A program made the translations under genes and the position numbers. A DNA stretch of 64,000 bases from the NCBI GenBank assembly GCA_040905705.1, contig JBBDQZ010000071.1, positions 1 through 64,000 on the forward strand, written 5' to 3'. Shown piece by piece: positions 43,018 to 52,971 of this stretch. The first letter of the stretch is position 1. The number at the start of each line of letters is the position of its first letter. The DNA comes from JBBDQZ01 sp040905705 (GTDB lineage: Bacteria > Bacteroidota > Rhodothermia > Balneolales > Natronogracilivirgulaceae). The notes beneath the pieces are model-generated. The model worked only from the letters and a program-made list of their open reading frames with translations, had not been told where the DNA came from and did not search any database.

Positions 43018-44592
43018 CTATTTCACAATCGTCATCCGTCGCATAAGTATCTGGTCATCCACCTGTAACCGGCCAAGATAGATTCCACTGGAAAGCCCCT
43101 CCGCGTTGAACGTATGGGTGTGCTGCCCTGCCGGCATCGTTCCGTCAATCAGCGTTCCGACGTGCCTGCCGTTGATGTCGAACACCTCAAGAAGGACATG
43201 GGCCGCATGTGGCAAAGCAAACTGCAATTGTGTAGCCGGATTGAAAGGATTCGGATAATTTTGCTCCAATCGTATCCGGTCCGGCACCACCAAAGCTTCC
43301 TCCGGGTCAACAGAGGTACTCATAGGCCTTGCATCGAGCGTAATGTGGTTGAATCGCTGGTTTCCATCCGGATTATCTGTTTCGGAGCCCTCACCTGTAG
43401 CAAGGATCCGTATAGTGAATTCGGGATTATCATTCACTTCTTCCATATCGCTGAAATCCAGCACATGGAGCACATACTTTTCCCCCACCTGAACGGTACT
43501 GTAATCCAGCCCGTCGGTAACAAATACGCTGCCGTCGGCGGACCAGTTGATTCTCTGGCCCATCGCACCACTGGGTGATCGTTTCACGGCATAGCGGAAA
43601 ATCACCTCATCATAACCCGTTGTGGGCAGCCGCAGCGTGAAATCGCCGGTAGGATTTCTCATACGCATCGCCCGGTCATCTTCTTCGTCGTAGGAGTTGG
43701 CCCGCGCATTGAACGGTGTCGGGTCGTTGACGCGGTCCCAGCTATCGCCGTCATACCGGATCCAGGCGTCGTCTACCGTACTTTCTCCTCCCGTAATACC
43801 ACCTGAACTGATATTCCATCCGGTCGGAAAATTCACATCATTCGGGATATTATTGAAATCCCAGTGATGGATCAGGTCTCTGCTGGTCTCCTCCTCAATC
43901 ACATCACCTTCCAGTGTAACATGATTGAAACGTTGATTTCCGCTCTCATTCTCCGGCTCGGAACCTGTGCCGGACAGGGTAAGACGAACCTGGAAATCCG
44001 GGTTGTCGTCCACCTCTTCCACACCGGAAAAATCAAACTCCACCAATTGATAATCTGCTTCATTCACCGTCACAACCGTGTCCGGCAAACCGTCAGTACG
44101 ATAAGTCGCCCCGCCATCCGTAGAATAGGCTATGTCGTGCTGATGGGCTCCATTGAATGTCCGGGTAACCGCATAGCGCAGCACCACATTACGAAACCCT
44201 CTTGTCGGAAGCGCGACAGTAAAAGTTCCGGAGGGGTTGCGCAGCCTCAAAGCCCGGTCATCTTCCTCCACGTAGGGTGTTTCCCGGGCATTCAGCGGGG
44301 TAGGATCGTTGACACGGTCCCAGTCTCCCCCGTCATAGGAAAGTAATGCACCGTACAAACGGCTGGAAATATTCAGTAATTCCGGCCATGATTTAGAAAA
44401 ATAGACATCATTGGGAATATCGTTGAAATTCCAGTGATGGATCAGGATATGTTCACCGCTCGTTTGTACCGGGGCGGCCGGCCTTTCAGCTTGTGCGAAG
44501 GCTGAAAGGCTCCCTGAAATCAATAAGACACTTAATAAAAAAACCGGCAAATATTGAAAAAAAGAGGGGTTGGGCCTGAGAAATACTTTCAT
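43018..44592 (-). CDS. T9SS-exported protein with tandemly duplicated domain
   Basis: The start is set at ATG 44592 (524 residues), which begins a signal peptide ending SAFAQ-AE; the frame is open to 44658. Two copies of a beta-rich unit of about 180 residues follow, sharing LIHHW, DWDRVNDPTP, EEDDRA, RNPSG, FRYAV-like strands and GNQRFNHVTL. The C-terminus is a type A sorting domain with LEQNYPNPFNPATQLQF and SGIYLGRL, which sends the protein through T9SS to the surface. The repeated unit looks like a carbohydrate- or ligand-binding sandwich. No catalytic site is recognised. Confidence 0.83.
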   Translation of the reverse strand: MKVFLRPNPSFFQYLPVFLLSVLLISGSLSAFAQAERPAAPVQTSGEHILIHHWNFNDIPNDVYFSKSWPELLNISSRLYGALLSYDGGDWDRVNDPTPLNARETPYVEEDDRALRLRNPSGTFTVALPTRGFRNVVLRYAVTRTFNGAHQHDIAYSTDGGATYRTDGLPDTVVTVNEADYQLVEFDFSGVEEVDDNPDFQVRLTLSGTGSEPENESGNQRFNHVTLEGDVIEEETSRDLIHHWDFNNIPNDVNFPTGWNISSGGITGGESTVDDAWIRYDGDSWDRVNDPTPFNARANSYDEEDDRAMRMRNPTGDFTLRLPTTGYDEVIFRYAVKRSPSGAMGQRINWSADGSVFVTDGLDYSTVQVGEKYVLHVLDFSDMEEVNDNPEFTIRILATGEGSETDNPDGNQRFNHITLDARPMSTSVDPEEALVVPDRIRLEQNYPNPFNPATQLQFALPHAAHVLLEVFDINGRHVGTLIDGTMPAGQHTHTFNAEGLSSGIYLGRLQVDDQILMRRMTIVK

Positions 44593-44675
44593 AAAAATTA
44601 CATTCAATGAAAACTGGATCGCATCGGCAACATTACAAATATCCGCCCTGACTATCAAGGCAAAACAAACCTGCT

Positions 44676-46478
44676 CTACCCTTTCCGTTTACGTTCGTTG
44701 GGATCGAGATATTTCTTCCGGATCCGCATGCTCACCGGCGTGATTTCCAGAAGCTCGTCGTCGTCGATAAATTCAATAAACTGTTCGAGGCTCAATTTTT
44801 TTGCCGTCGAAAGTTTTACCGCATCCGCGCTTTGCGACGCCCGGTGATTGGTCAGGTTTTTCTTTTTGACCACGTTGATGACCATGTCGTCAGTACGGTT
44901 GTTGATACCAACAACCTGGCCCATATAGACCGGGTCACCCGGTTCTATGATAAACTGCCCCCGATCCTGCAGCCCTTCCAGCGCATAATGGGTTACGTTG
45001 CCGTTTTCCAGGGCGATCAGTACCCCGTTTGTGCGGCCGGCAATGTCCCCTTTGTAAGGTTCGTAACTGTCGAATTGTTGATGGATCATCGCTGTTCCGC
45101 GGGTTTCTGTCAGCACGTCACCGCGAAAACCGATCAGCCCCCGTGAGGGTACCCTGAAGGTGAGGCGTGACATCTCCATCTCCTGTGTCATACCGGTCAG
45201 GGTTCCTTTCCGCATCATGAGAATTTCGATCACCCGGCTGCTGAAGGCCTCTTCCACGGTGATGATGACCTCTTCCACCGGTTCACACATCGCACCGTCG
45301 ATTTCCTGCATCAGTACTTCGGGACGGGAAACAGAGAATTCGTATCCTTCCCGGCGCATGGTTTCAATCAGAATGGCCAGCTGTAATTCCCCCCGGCCCG
45401 ATACTTTGAAGACATCGGGGTTTTCGGTCGGATCCACCCGGAGCGAGACGTTGGTTCGCAATTCGCGCATCAGGCGATCCTTAATCATGTTCGAAGTCAC
45501 ATACTTTCCTTCCAGGCCGGCAAACGGCGAGTCGTTCACCCGGAAATACATAGCGATCGTCGGTTTGTCAATATCGTAATAGGGCACAGGTACCGGATCG
45601 ATCTCATCCGTAAGCGAATCCCCAATATCGGCATCATTGTATCCTGCAAGAGCGATAATATCCCCGGCTTCACAATGGTCAACCGGTAATTTTTCGAGTC
45701 CCGCGAAGGTAAACAGTTTGGTAATGCGCGATTTTTCCTTTATGGCGCCATTGCGATCCATCAGCAGGATCGGCTGATTACGGGAAACCGCACCCTGTTC
45801 CACCCGCCCGATGGCGATACGCCCGACATAGTCGTTCCACTCCACATTGGATATCAACATCTTGAACGGTTTGCCGGCCGGCCGCTCGGGCTCCGGCACA
45901 TGGCTCATGATCAGGTCAAACAACGGAGAAAGGTCTTCGCTGGTGCTGTTAAGCTCCTTTTTCGCAAAGCCTTTCAGCCCCACAGCATAGAGTACGGGAA
46001 AATCAAGCTGTTCATCGGTGGCGTCAAGACTCACAAACAGGTCAAACACCTCATTCACGACCTCGTCCGGACGGGCGTCCTTGCGGTCGATTTTATTGAT
46101 GACCACAATCGGCCTGTAACCGAGAGCCAGTGATTTACGCAGCACAAAGCGGGTTTGGGGCAGCGGGCCTTCGGCAGCATCCACCAGCAGAATCACTCCA
46201 TTCACCATCTTGAGGATGCGTTCCACCTCTCCACCGAAATCGGCGTGGCCGGGGGTGTCGACGATGTTGATCTTGGCTCCTTTCCAGTTCACGGCCGTGT
46301 TTTTAGCCATGATAGTAATCCCGCGTTCACGTTCCAGGACGTTGGAGTCCATTACCCGTTCGGCTATTTCCTGGTTTTCGCGGAAAGTTCCGCTTTGGCG
46401 AAGCATCTGGTCGACGAGTGTGGTCTTGCCGTGGTCGACATGAGCGATAATGGCAATATTGCGAATCGGTTGTTGCAT
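44676..46478 (-). CDS. typA: Ribosome-associated GTPase BipA/TypA
   Basis: The 600-residue translational GTPase has G1 AHVDHGKTTLVDQ, the switch I segment ERGITIMAKNTAV, G3 DTPGHADFGGEV and G4 NKIDR. The EF-Tu-like domain II and EF-G-like domains III and V follow. The BipA-specific C-terminal domain contains RASQSADAVKLSTAKKLSLE and ELLEITPVSMRIRKKYL. BipA binds 70S ribosomes and helps 50S assembly and stress survival. Length is standard. The gene ends about 80 bases from the start of the T9SS protein gene. Confidence 0.98.
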   Translation of the reverse strand: MQQPIRNIAIIAHVDHGKTTLVDQMLRQSGTFRENQEIAERVMDSNVLERERGITIMAKNTAVNWKGAKINIVDTPGHADFGGEVERILKMVNGVILLVDAAEGPLPQTRFVLRKSLALGYRPIVVINKIDRKDARPDEVVNEVFDLFVSLDATDEQLDFPVLYAVGLKGFAKKELNSTSEDLSPLFDLIMSHVPEPERPAGKPFKMLISNVEWNDYVGRIAIGRVEQGAVSRNQPILLMDRNGAIKEKSRITKLFTFAGLEKLPVDHCEAGDIIALAGYNDADIGDSLTDEIDPVPVPYYDIDKPTIAMYFRVNDSPFAGLEGKYVTSNMIKDRLMRELRTNVSLRVDPTENPDVFKVSGRGELQLAILIETMRREGYEFSVSRPEVLMQEIDGAMCEPVEEVIITVEEAFSSRVIEILMMRKGTLTGMTQEMEMSRLTFRVPSRGLIGFRGDVLTETRGTAMIHQQFDSYEPYKGDIAGRTNGVLIALENGNVTHYALEGLQDRGQFIIEPGDPVYMGQVVGINNRTDDMVINVVKKKNLTNHRASQSADAVKLSTAKKLSLEQFIEFIDDDELLEITPVSMRIRKKYLDPNERKRKG

Positions 46479-46828
46479 GAAAAAGGATTGGAAGGACGGG
46501 TAAGCGGCCGGTGAGATGGAAATTCAGGGGAGTTCGGAGAATCGGGGTAAAGAAATCGAAACAACGATCACAGACAGACTGAAAAAGCCTGTAATCTTGT
46601 AAGATATGGAATTTCCCGTTAAAACAGAAGCCGTCAGACTGTACCCGCTCCCGGCATAGAGTTTATACTAAGGTGGTCCGTATAAAAGGTATTCAACAGA
46701 TTTTCGACTCCGGATTGCCGTGATACAGCTTGAGACAACCGGATGGATATGGAATGCCGGAATAACCGTATCCGGATTGCGTAATCCCAGGCCTGGTAGT
46801 GGGAATCCATATGGCCTGGAAAATTTCC
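46479..46828. other. Non-coding region between typA and the FG-GAP gene
   Basis: No supported gene. It holds several short inverted repeats. CCAGGCC (46787-46793) can pair with GGCCTGG (46813-46819), a hairpin just after the FG-GAP stop that may act as its transcript end, though no T-run follows. The left end should hold the typA promoter; no clear TAnnTTTG was seen. Confidence 0.5.
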
Positions 46829-48655
46829 TTATTTAATCAGGACAAGTTTTTTATTCAGAATTTGTCCGCCAGCCTCCAGGCGGTAAACATATAAACCGGA
46901 GGAAAGGCTGCTTGCATCAAACCGCACAGAATGATTGCCGGCTGTTCTATATTCATTATTTAAAAGAACAGCCACTTTTCGGCCAAGTATGTTAAACACT
47001 TCAAGAGACACGGGTGAGTCGGAGGAAATCGAGAATGGGATGGTGGTGAACGGGTTAAACGGATTCGGGTAATTTTGAAGCAGGGCTACGCTTCCGGGTA
47101 CGGCAATATACTCTTCGGAGCTTACCAAAATCTTATCTGAATTGAGCAGAACGTATATCTCGCCTGCTGAATTTTTATCATCCGGATCGGCATCGGGAGC
47201 TCCGATAATAAGATCGTAATTTGTATCCCCGTCAATATCTCCGGATGCGATTACTGTCCCGCTGCCGTCATTATTGCTGCGTCCGATCACGGTAATTCCG
47301 TTCTCTCCGACAGCGGTCCCAAGGTTTTCAGTCGCCGAAAAAGTGCCGCCATCGTCACCGAATATCACATAGGAAGTACCCGCACCGTTGTTAGAAAAAG
47401 GCTCTCCGATAATGATATCATCCAGTCCGTCGCTGTTTATATCAGAAGATGAAACAAAAAAACCGCTTTGATAGGAGGGGTTATCCCCTTCGATGGTAAA
47501 ACCATTGGTTCCGTTCAGTTCGTCCGCTTTAAGAGTGTCGGGCAGGCCCGTACTGTTTCCAAAAACGACAAAAGTTTTACCGGCAAAAGGCGCTCCTATA
47601 ATGATATCCTCCCATTCATCTCCGTTGATATTGCCTGATGAAACAGACGCTCCTGTTACCATTTCCGAACTGACACCCATAAATACAGAGAAATGCTCCT
47701 GTCCCGGGTCTGCAAGGTCAATAGTTGCCGGGAATGCGGTATTTCTGCCGGGAAGAACATATACTTCTCCGGCGCTGGTTAAATGATCCGGATCAGCTAA
47801 TTGAGCACCCATAATCAGATCATCAAACCCGTCGCCGTTTATGTCACCGCCACGAATGGTACTGAGCCTATCCTCTTCATCTATTCCGAAAACAGTAAAA
47901 CCGATGTCCCCGTCCAGTTGCGAAAGGCCTGTATCGGCAAATCCGTCCTCTTTTCCAAAAACGACATAAATAGCTCCGGTATCCGTTTTATCGTCGTGAT
48001 CAACACCGTAAGCACTCAGGATTACATCATCAAACCCGTCTCCGTTGATATCGGCACTGGCAACCCGGCTGCCGCTGGCGTCAAAATCGTTGATACCACC
48101 TATCGTAAACCCATTGGTTCCATCAAGATCTGCAATGGCCAGGACCTCATCAAAATTGCCGTCTTTGCCGAAAACCACATAGGTTTCACCGGCTGAAACT
48201 TCTCCATCAGGATCCGCATCACTCGCACTGATAATGAGATCGTCGAATCCGTCCCCGTTTATATCACCCGTTGATACATCCCTGCCGATACGGTCGGCAA
48301 CGCCTTTACCGGCAATCATAAATCCATTGTTTCCGTCAAGGGTATTCAAATCGAAATTAAAGGGGGAGTCATTTATACTGCCAAAAAGAACATAGACGAT
48401 GCCGGCTTCCTCTTCCCCGTCAAAGTCGGCTCTGGGATGGGAAATAATGAGATCATCAAAACCATCTCCGTTAATATCGCCGGTTGCAACGGCGGTTGAC
48501 AACCGGTCGTTTGCATTCAGACCGGGAATGATAAAACCCGCATCGTTTTCGTCGAAACCGGATAAGTCAATGGTTCTTTGAGCAATTATTTCATTAGATA
48601 TGAAAAACGTAAAAAAGCTCAAAAAAATGACGAGAGGTTGGAATGGATATGTCAT
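46829..48655 (-). CDS. FG-GAP (integrin-alpha-like propeller) T9SS-exported protein
   Basis: The 608-residue protein has a signal peptide ending IIAQ-RT. Seven FG-GAP repeats, each around 65-70 residues, carry DxNxDGxxD calcium sites such as DINGDGFDDLIIS and a GxxYVxFG strand, and build an integrin-like propeller. The C-terminus is a type A sorting domain (LLQNYPNPFNPFTT to SGLYVYRLEAGG), so it is exported by T9SS and anchored or released at the surface. A strong ribosome-binding site lies 6 bases before the start. The ligand is unknown. Confidence 0.9.
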   Translation of the reverse strand: MTYPFQPLVIFLSFFTFFISNEIIAQRTIDLSGFDENDAGFIIPGLNANDRLSTAVATGDINGDGFDDLIISHPRADFDGEEEAGIVYVLFGSINDSPFNFDLNTLDGNNGFMIAGKGVADRIGRDVSTGDINGDGFDDLIISASDADPDGEVSAGETYVVFGKDGNFDEVLAIADLDGTNGFTIGGINDFDASGSRVASADINGDGFDDVILSAYGVDHDDKTDTGAIYVVFGKEDGFADTGLSQLDGDIGFTVFGIDEEDRLSTIRGGDINGDGFDDLIMGAQLADPDHLTSAGEVYVLPGRNTAFPATIDLADPGQEHFSVFMGVSSEMVTGASVSSGNINGDEWEDIIIGAPFAGKTFVVFGNSTGLPDTLKADELNGTNGFTIEGDNPSYQSGFFVSSSDINSDGLDDIIIGEPFSNNGAGTSYVIFGDDGGTFSATENLGTAVGENGITVIGRSNNDGSGTVIASGDIDGDTNYDLIIGAPDADPDDKNSAGEIYVLLNSDKILVSSEEYIAVPGSVALLQNYPNPFNPFTTIPFSISSDSPVSLEVFNILGRKVAVLLNNEYRTAGNHSVRFDASSLSSGLYVYRLEAGGQILNKKLVLIK

Positions 48656-48990
48656 AATAGTTCCTCCCCAAGAAAATTATGATTGGCCTATAATATTGAT
48701 AAAGTTTAAATAACAATCCACTATTTATTGTTGGATAGGGGTGGTTGTACCTGCAGGTAAAGCACCGGACACGTACCGGATCCAGTTTTAATTAAATTTT
48801 TTAAAAAAAAATAAGAGTTATTTCAAAGACCCGTCTGCATTTTTATGTCAAATCTACTACATTAAGTTAGATGGCAGTCATCATGACAGCTGGAAACAAA
48901 AAGGCCATGAACCCTGAAATTATTTAATCCAGCTGATCTGCGATATTATTTTGATGTACAGGATGCCATGAATAATTACAAAGGGAGATT
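48656..48990. other. Divergent AT-rich region between the FG-GAP and ETF genes
   Basis: No gene is supported. It holds the ribosome-binding sites of both flanking genes and long A/T tracts around 48788-48825. No consensus TAnnTTTG promoter was found by eye. Confidence 0.5.
48662..48669 (-). promoter_or_regulatory. Strong Shine-Dalgarno of the FG-GAP gene
   Basis: On the minus strand GGGGAGGA lies 6 bases before the ATG. Such a full anti-16S match is unusual in this window, where most genes show no clear Shine-Dalgarno. Confidence 0.6.
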
Positions 48991-51108
48991 ATGATGCCTA
49001 ATTATATAGTATTAGTCAAACAGGTGCCGGATGTAAGCCAGATCACCGATAATGCCTTTGATCCTGAGACCGGCAATCTTATACGCAACAAATTAGCCAA
49101 CACCATAAATGAGCTGGATACCAAAGCACTTGCCTTTGCTCATGATATGCGCAGTAAATCTGAGGATAATAATGGAATAATAATAGCCTTGAGCATGGGC
49201 CCACCGATGGCGGAGGATGTTTTAAGGTATTCTCTGAGCAGATGTGCAGACCAGGCCATATTGTTAACCGATCGTTCTCTCGGCGGGGCCGACACATTTG
49301 CAACCGCCAACCCGCTTGCCTGTTCGATCAGAAAAATAGTAAAGGATATTTTTAAAGGTGACGAGAATTATTATGTCATTGCCGGTATGCAGTCTGTGGA
49401 TGGTGATACCGCACAGGTTCCTGCCCAGGTGGCCGAGGAGCTTAAAATCAGCTGTGTGGCATGTGTAACCGACTGCCGTTATGATAACGGAGCGTTTATT
49501 TTTACAAAAATCATTTCCGGCGGAAGTCAAAAGGTGAGCCTGAAAAGTACACCTGCGATGCTGACCGTGGCCGACTTTGAATATCCGCTTTATGCTACTT
49601 TCAAAAAAACAAGGTGGGCAAGAGGTTTTAAACTTATTGAATGGTCAAATGACGATATACAAGCACCCAACATCGGTGCGAAAGGTTCGAAAACAAGAGT
49701 TATACAGGTTTTTCCTCCTGAAAAAACGAGCCGGAAACAGCAAAAAGTCGAAGATGTCCGGGAACTTGCTAAAATTATTTCGGAGAAACTTACCGGCAAA
49801 GATCAGAACGCGTCTGAAAAACAGGACCGTGAGCAAAATGCCTATATTTTACCCGTTCATCGGGCCAGCCTTCTTGACCGAAGCTATGAGGGCAAGCAGA
49901 AAGAGATTAAGGATTTCAATCTTCTTGCGGAAAAATTGAAGCGTGAGGGTATAAATCATCCTGATAAAATCACCGATGAGCTTGCAGAAAAGCTTATTGA
50001 GGATTGTAAAGATACCTTACCGACGAAAGCTCTTAAAGAGCTTATCCAGGGTTTTAAGTGCTTCAAACCCATGTATGAGGGTGATGTATGGGTCGTTGCC
50101 GAGAAAACAGAGGGCGGCCTTCATGCCGGTACACTGGAACTTACCGGGGAAGCCCGTAAACTCGCGGACTCGCTTGATGTGAATGTCGGTGTTGTTCTTG
50201 CGGGCAATCATGTGGATCCATTGAAAGAGGATCTGTTTGCTGCCGGAGCCGATAAGGTGTACCTGATTGAAGATCCGCTCCTGGTTGAATCCGATCCTTG
50301 TGCCAGTAGAAAAGTGATATCCTCCTGCATAGAAGCGTACCGGCCCCAAATAGTGCTTTTCGCTGCAACCCCCCAGGGCAGGGTACTTGCACCCATGATC
50401 TCTTACCGCCTCGGCTGCGGATTGACAGCCGACTGTACCGAACTTGAAATCAAAGACAGATCAAGGAAAGGAGAAATTGCGATACTGATGCAGACCCGGC
50501 CTGCTCTGGGCGGCAATATCATGGCTACCATCTGCACGAAAGATTCGAACTTTCAAATGGCAACGGTAAGGCCGGGTGTTATGAAAAAACCCGTGATGGA
50601 CTATTCCAGAAAAGGTGAGGTCATACCATTCAAAATCGAATTGAGCAAAGATGATGTCGGTTTGAACATCATCAGCACGGAATATGGCGGCAGCGGGGCT
50701 GATTTCGAAGCTGATGTTATTGTTAGTGGAGGTAAGGGGATGCAAAGCAGGGATAATTACGAGCATTATATCGGAGCCATGTGCTCCACGCTGCATGAAT
50801 GTTTCGATATCCCGGTAGAACGTGGCGCGTCCAGATCCGCGGTGGAACAGGGTTTTATTGACAGGGGATATCAGGTGGGACAGACCGGAACCTCTGTGGG
50901 GCCCAGGCTTTATTTGGCTTTCTGTATATCTGGAGCCATTCAACATATGATAGGAGTGGCAAATTCCGAAACGATCATAGCTGTCAACAGCGACCCCGGG
51001 GCACCCATATTTGGACAATGCGATTATTATATGGTGGCTAAAGCAGAGAAAGTAATACCTCAGTTGACAGAAGAACTTAATAATATTTCAAAAAGCGTAG
51101 AGGTATGA
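48991..51108 (+). CDS. Fused electron transfer flavoprotein, beta-alpha (EtfB-EtfA)
   Basis: The 705-residue protein joins both ETF subunits. EtfB (about 1-235) begins IVLVKQVPDV and has the AMP-site-like GMQSVDGDTAQVPAQVAE. A charged linker (about 245-360) follows. EtfA begins DVWVVAEKTEGGLHAGTLEL near 363 and ends with the FAD domain, containing VSGGKGMQS, GASRSAVEQGF, VGQTGTSVGPRLYLAFCISGA and NSDPGAPIF. ETF carries electrons from acyl-CoA dehydrogenases to the quinone pool. AAGGGAG at 48981-48987 suits the second ATG (48994) better than the first. The ETF-QO gene follows after 6 bases. Such fusion is uncommon. Confidence 0.93.
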   Translation: MMPNYIVLVKQVPDVSQITDNAFDPETGNLIRNKLANTINELDTKALAFAHDMRSKSEDNNGIIIALSMGPPMAEDVLRYSLSRCADQAILLTDRSLGGADTFATANPLACSIRKIVKDIFKGDENYYVIAGMQSVDGDTAQVPAQVAEELKISCVACVTDCRYDNGAFIFTKIISGGSQKVSLKSTPAMLTVADFEYPLYATFKKTRWARGFKLIEWSNDDIQAPNIGAKGSKTRVIQVFPPEKTSRKQQKVEDVRELAKIISEKLTGKDQNASEKQDREQNAYILPVHRASLLDRSYEGKQKEIKDFNLLAEKLKREGINHPDKITDELAEKLIEDCKDTLPTKALKELIQGFKCFKPMYEGDVWVVAEKTEGGLHAGTLELTGEARKLADSLDVNVGVVLAGNHVDPLKEDLFAAGADKVYLIEDPLLVESDPCASRKVISSCIEAYRPQIVLFAATPQGRVLAPMISYRLGCGLTADCTELEIKDRSRKGEIAILMQTRPALGGNIMATICTKDSNFQMATVRPGVMKKPVMDYSRKGEVIPFKIELSKDDVGLNIISTEYGGSGADFEADVIVSGGKGMQSRDNYEHYIGAMCSTLHECFDIPVERGASRSAVEQGFIDRGYQVGQTGTSVGPRLYLAFCISGAIQHMIGVANSETIIAVNSDPGAPIFGQCDYYMVAKAEKVIPQLTEELNNISKSVEV

Positions 51109-51114
51109 CGAATT

Positions 51115-52776
51115 ATGACAGATAAAGATTATTCCAAAACCAATGTACTGATCGTGGGCGCCGGTCCGGCCGGGCTTGCCGCCGGCATTAAAATTAAAAT
51201 TGAAAATCCGAATCTGGAGGTCTGTATTATTGACAAAGGGGCAGAACCCGGGAACCATAATCTATCCGGTGCCGTCCTCGAAATCAATGCGCTTAAAACA
51301 CTGCTGGACCAGGCCTCCCCCGGCTGGGAAGAAACCAAAGCGGCGAAAAATGTTCTCGGCACGCCGATTGAAGACGATGACATGATGCTGTTCATGGGAG
51401 ATACATTTTCCCTCAATGTCATATCTGCCATAAAACTGGCAAAAATCTTCCATCTCGGTTTCGGCCAGATGATCCATAAAGGAGATTATTCTGTATCCAT
51501 CAGTCAGTTGTGCTCCTGGCTCAGCGGAATCGCTAAAGAGAAAGGGGTGGAAGTTTTAACAGGATTTGCCGCGGAAGAAATTATCCTGGCGGAGGATCAC
51601 CGTGTTGAAGGGATAAAACTGGTTGATCATGGAAGGGATCATGAACGTAACAGACAACCCAATTTTGTCGAAGGTGAATACATAAAAGCGGATTTCGTAC
51701 TGCTTGCCGAAGGCGCTGACGGATTGATCACCGAAAAATTCATCAAAAGAGCGGGGCTGAAAAGAAAAAATCCTCAGTTGTACTCGGTCGGTGTCAAGGA
51801 GCTGATCAGGGTCAGTGATGAACAGTATGAACAATTCGGTGCCAACAGGGTAGTACATGCAATGGGATACCCTTTGTGGTCTCCATTAGCAGGTCCGGAT
51901 ATGTTTGGAGGCGGAATTATGTATGCCGGCGAGAAGAACCATATCTCCGTGGCGATCATTGTCGGTGTCGACTGGAAGTATTATGATTTTTCCCCCCAGC
52001 AGGCTCTTGCTAATTTCAAAAAGCACAAATTTGTGCGAACGTACATTGAAAACGGAACCATTGTCGAAGCAGGTGCCAAAATGATACCCGAAGGCGGATT
52101 GTCTTCGATTCCCAGGGCTGAAAATGGAGAAATCGGGAAAAACAACTGTATGATACTGGGTGACGGTGCGGGTTTTGTGAATATGCTTAAAATCAAAGGC
52201 CTGCATAATGCCATCGAATCCGGAATCCTCTCGGCACAAGCCATACTTGAAAACACCCGTCAACCGTCAAAAGCGGCCGGGCACTATACGGAACTTGTGG
52301 ATCATGGTAACATCGGGAAGGAAATGCGATCAGCCAAAAACTACCGCCAGATGATTGCAAAATTTGGATTGCTGATGGGAGCCCCTCTCAGTTCACTTGG
52401 GAAAATACTGCCGTATCTTGACGTGGAAGACGACTCCAGGGCATTGAAGCATGTAAATTATAAATATAAACCCGAAAAGGATTTTGACAGAGACACCTTT
52501 GTGGCAATGGCCGGCACCGGGCACCGTGAAGAACAGCCCAACCATGTGCAAATACTAAACCCCGATATCTGCATTCAGGAATGTCGGGAAAATTATGAGA
52601 TCCCTTGTCTTACATTCTGTCCTGCCGGAGTTTATGAAATCATTAATGGAAAACTCAAAGCTGCGAATCCTTCAAACTGCCTGCATTGCAAGTGCTGCCA
52701 ACGAAAATGCCCATATCATAATGTCCTATGGACCGTACCGGAAGGAAGCGACGGCCCAAGATATAAAAGAATGTAA
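51115..52776 (+). CDS. Electron transfer flavoprotein-ubiquinone oxidoreductase
   Basis: The 553-residue protein passes electrons from ETF to membrane quinone. It has an N-terminal FAD loop VLIVGAGPAGLAAG (about 9-22), HNLSGAVLE, SLNVISAIKLAK, and the quinone- and membrane-binding middle with MGYPLWSPLAGPDMFGGGIMY. The ferredoxin-like end carries the cluster cysteines in CLTFCPAGVYE and NCLHCKCCQRKCPYH. Being downstream of the fused ETF by 6 bases, it is co-transcribed. No acyl-CoA dehydrogenase gene is in the window. A terminator follows. Confidence 0.95.
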   Translation: MTDKDYSKTNVLIVGAGPAGLAAGIKIKIENPNLEVCIIDKGAEPGNHNLSGAVLEINALKTLLDQASPGWEETKAAKNVLGTPIEDDDMMLFMGDTFSLNVISAIKLAKIFHLGFGQMIHKGDYSVSISQLCSWLSGIAKEKGVEVLTGFAAEEIILAEDHRVEGIKLVDHGRDHERNRQPNFVEGEYIKADFVLLAEGADGLITEKFIKRAGLKRKNPQLYSVGVKELIRVSDEQYEQFGANRVVHAMGYPLWSPLAGPDMFGGGIMYAGEKNHISVAIIVGVDWKYYDFSPQQALANFKKHKFVRTYIENGTIVEAGAKMIPEGGLSSIPRAENGEIGKNNCMILGDGAGFVNMLKIKGLHNAIESGILSAQAILENTRQPSKAAGHYTELVDHGNIGKEMRSAKNYRQMIAKFGLLMGAPLSSLGKILPYLDVEDDSRALKHVNYKYKPEKDFDRDTFVAMAGTGHREEQPNHVQILNPDICIQECRENYEIPCLTFCPAGVYEIINGKLKAANPSNCLHCKCCQRKCPYHNVLWTVPEGSDGPRYKRM

Positions 52777-52903
52777 AACAGGCCCTTAATTAACAAATGA
52801 CCTAACCATCGAAATTCTTTGCTTTTTTCCAATACCAGGCATGTAGGATGAAAATATGGCAATCGTATTTGGATCAGGGAAAAACAGCGAGGCGGTGTTA
52901 TCG

Positions 52904-52943
52904 GGCGTATGGCCCAAGCTGAACTCCATACGCCGCTTTTTTT
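52904..52943 (+). terminator. Intrinsic terminator of the ETF/ETF-QO operon
   Basis: GGCGTATGG (52904-52912) pairs with CCATACGCC (52926-52934), then GC and seven T (52937-52943). It lies between the convergent ETF-QO and RHS genes. Confidence 0.85.
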
Positions 52944-52971
52944 AAATATTGAGGCCTTGATCCATTACCTC

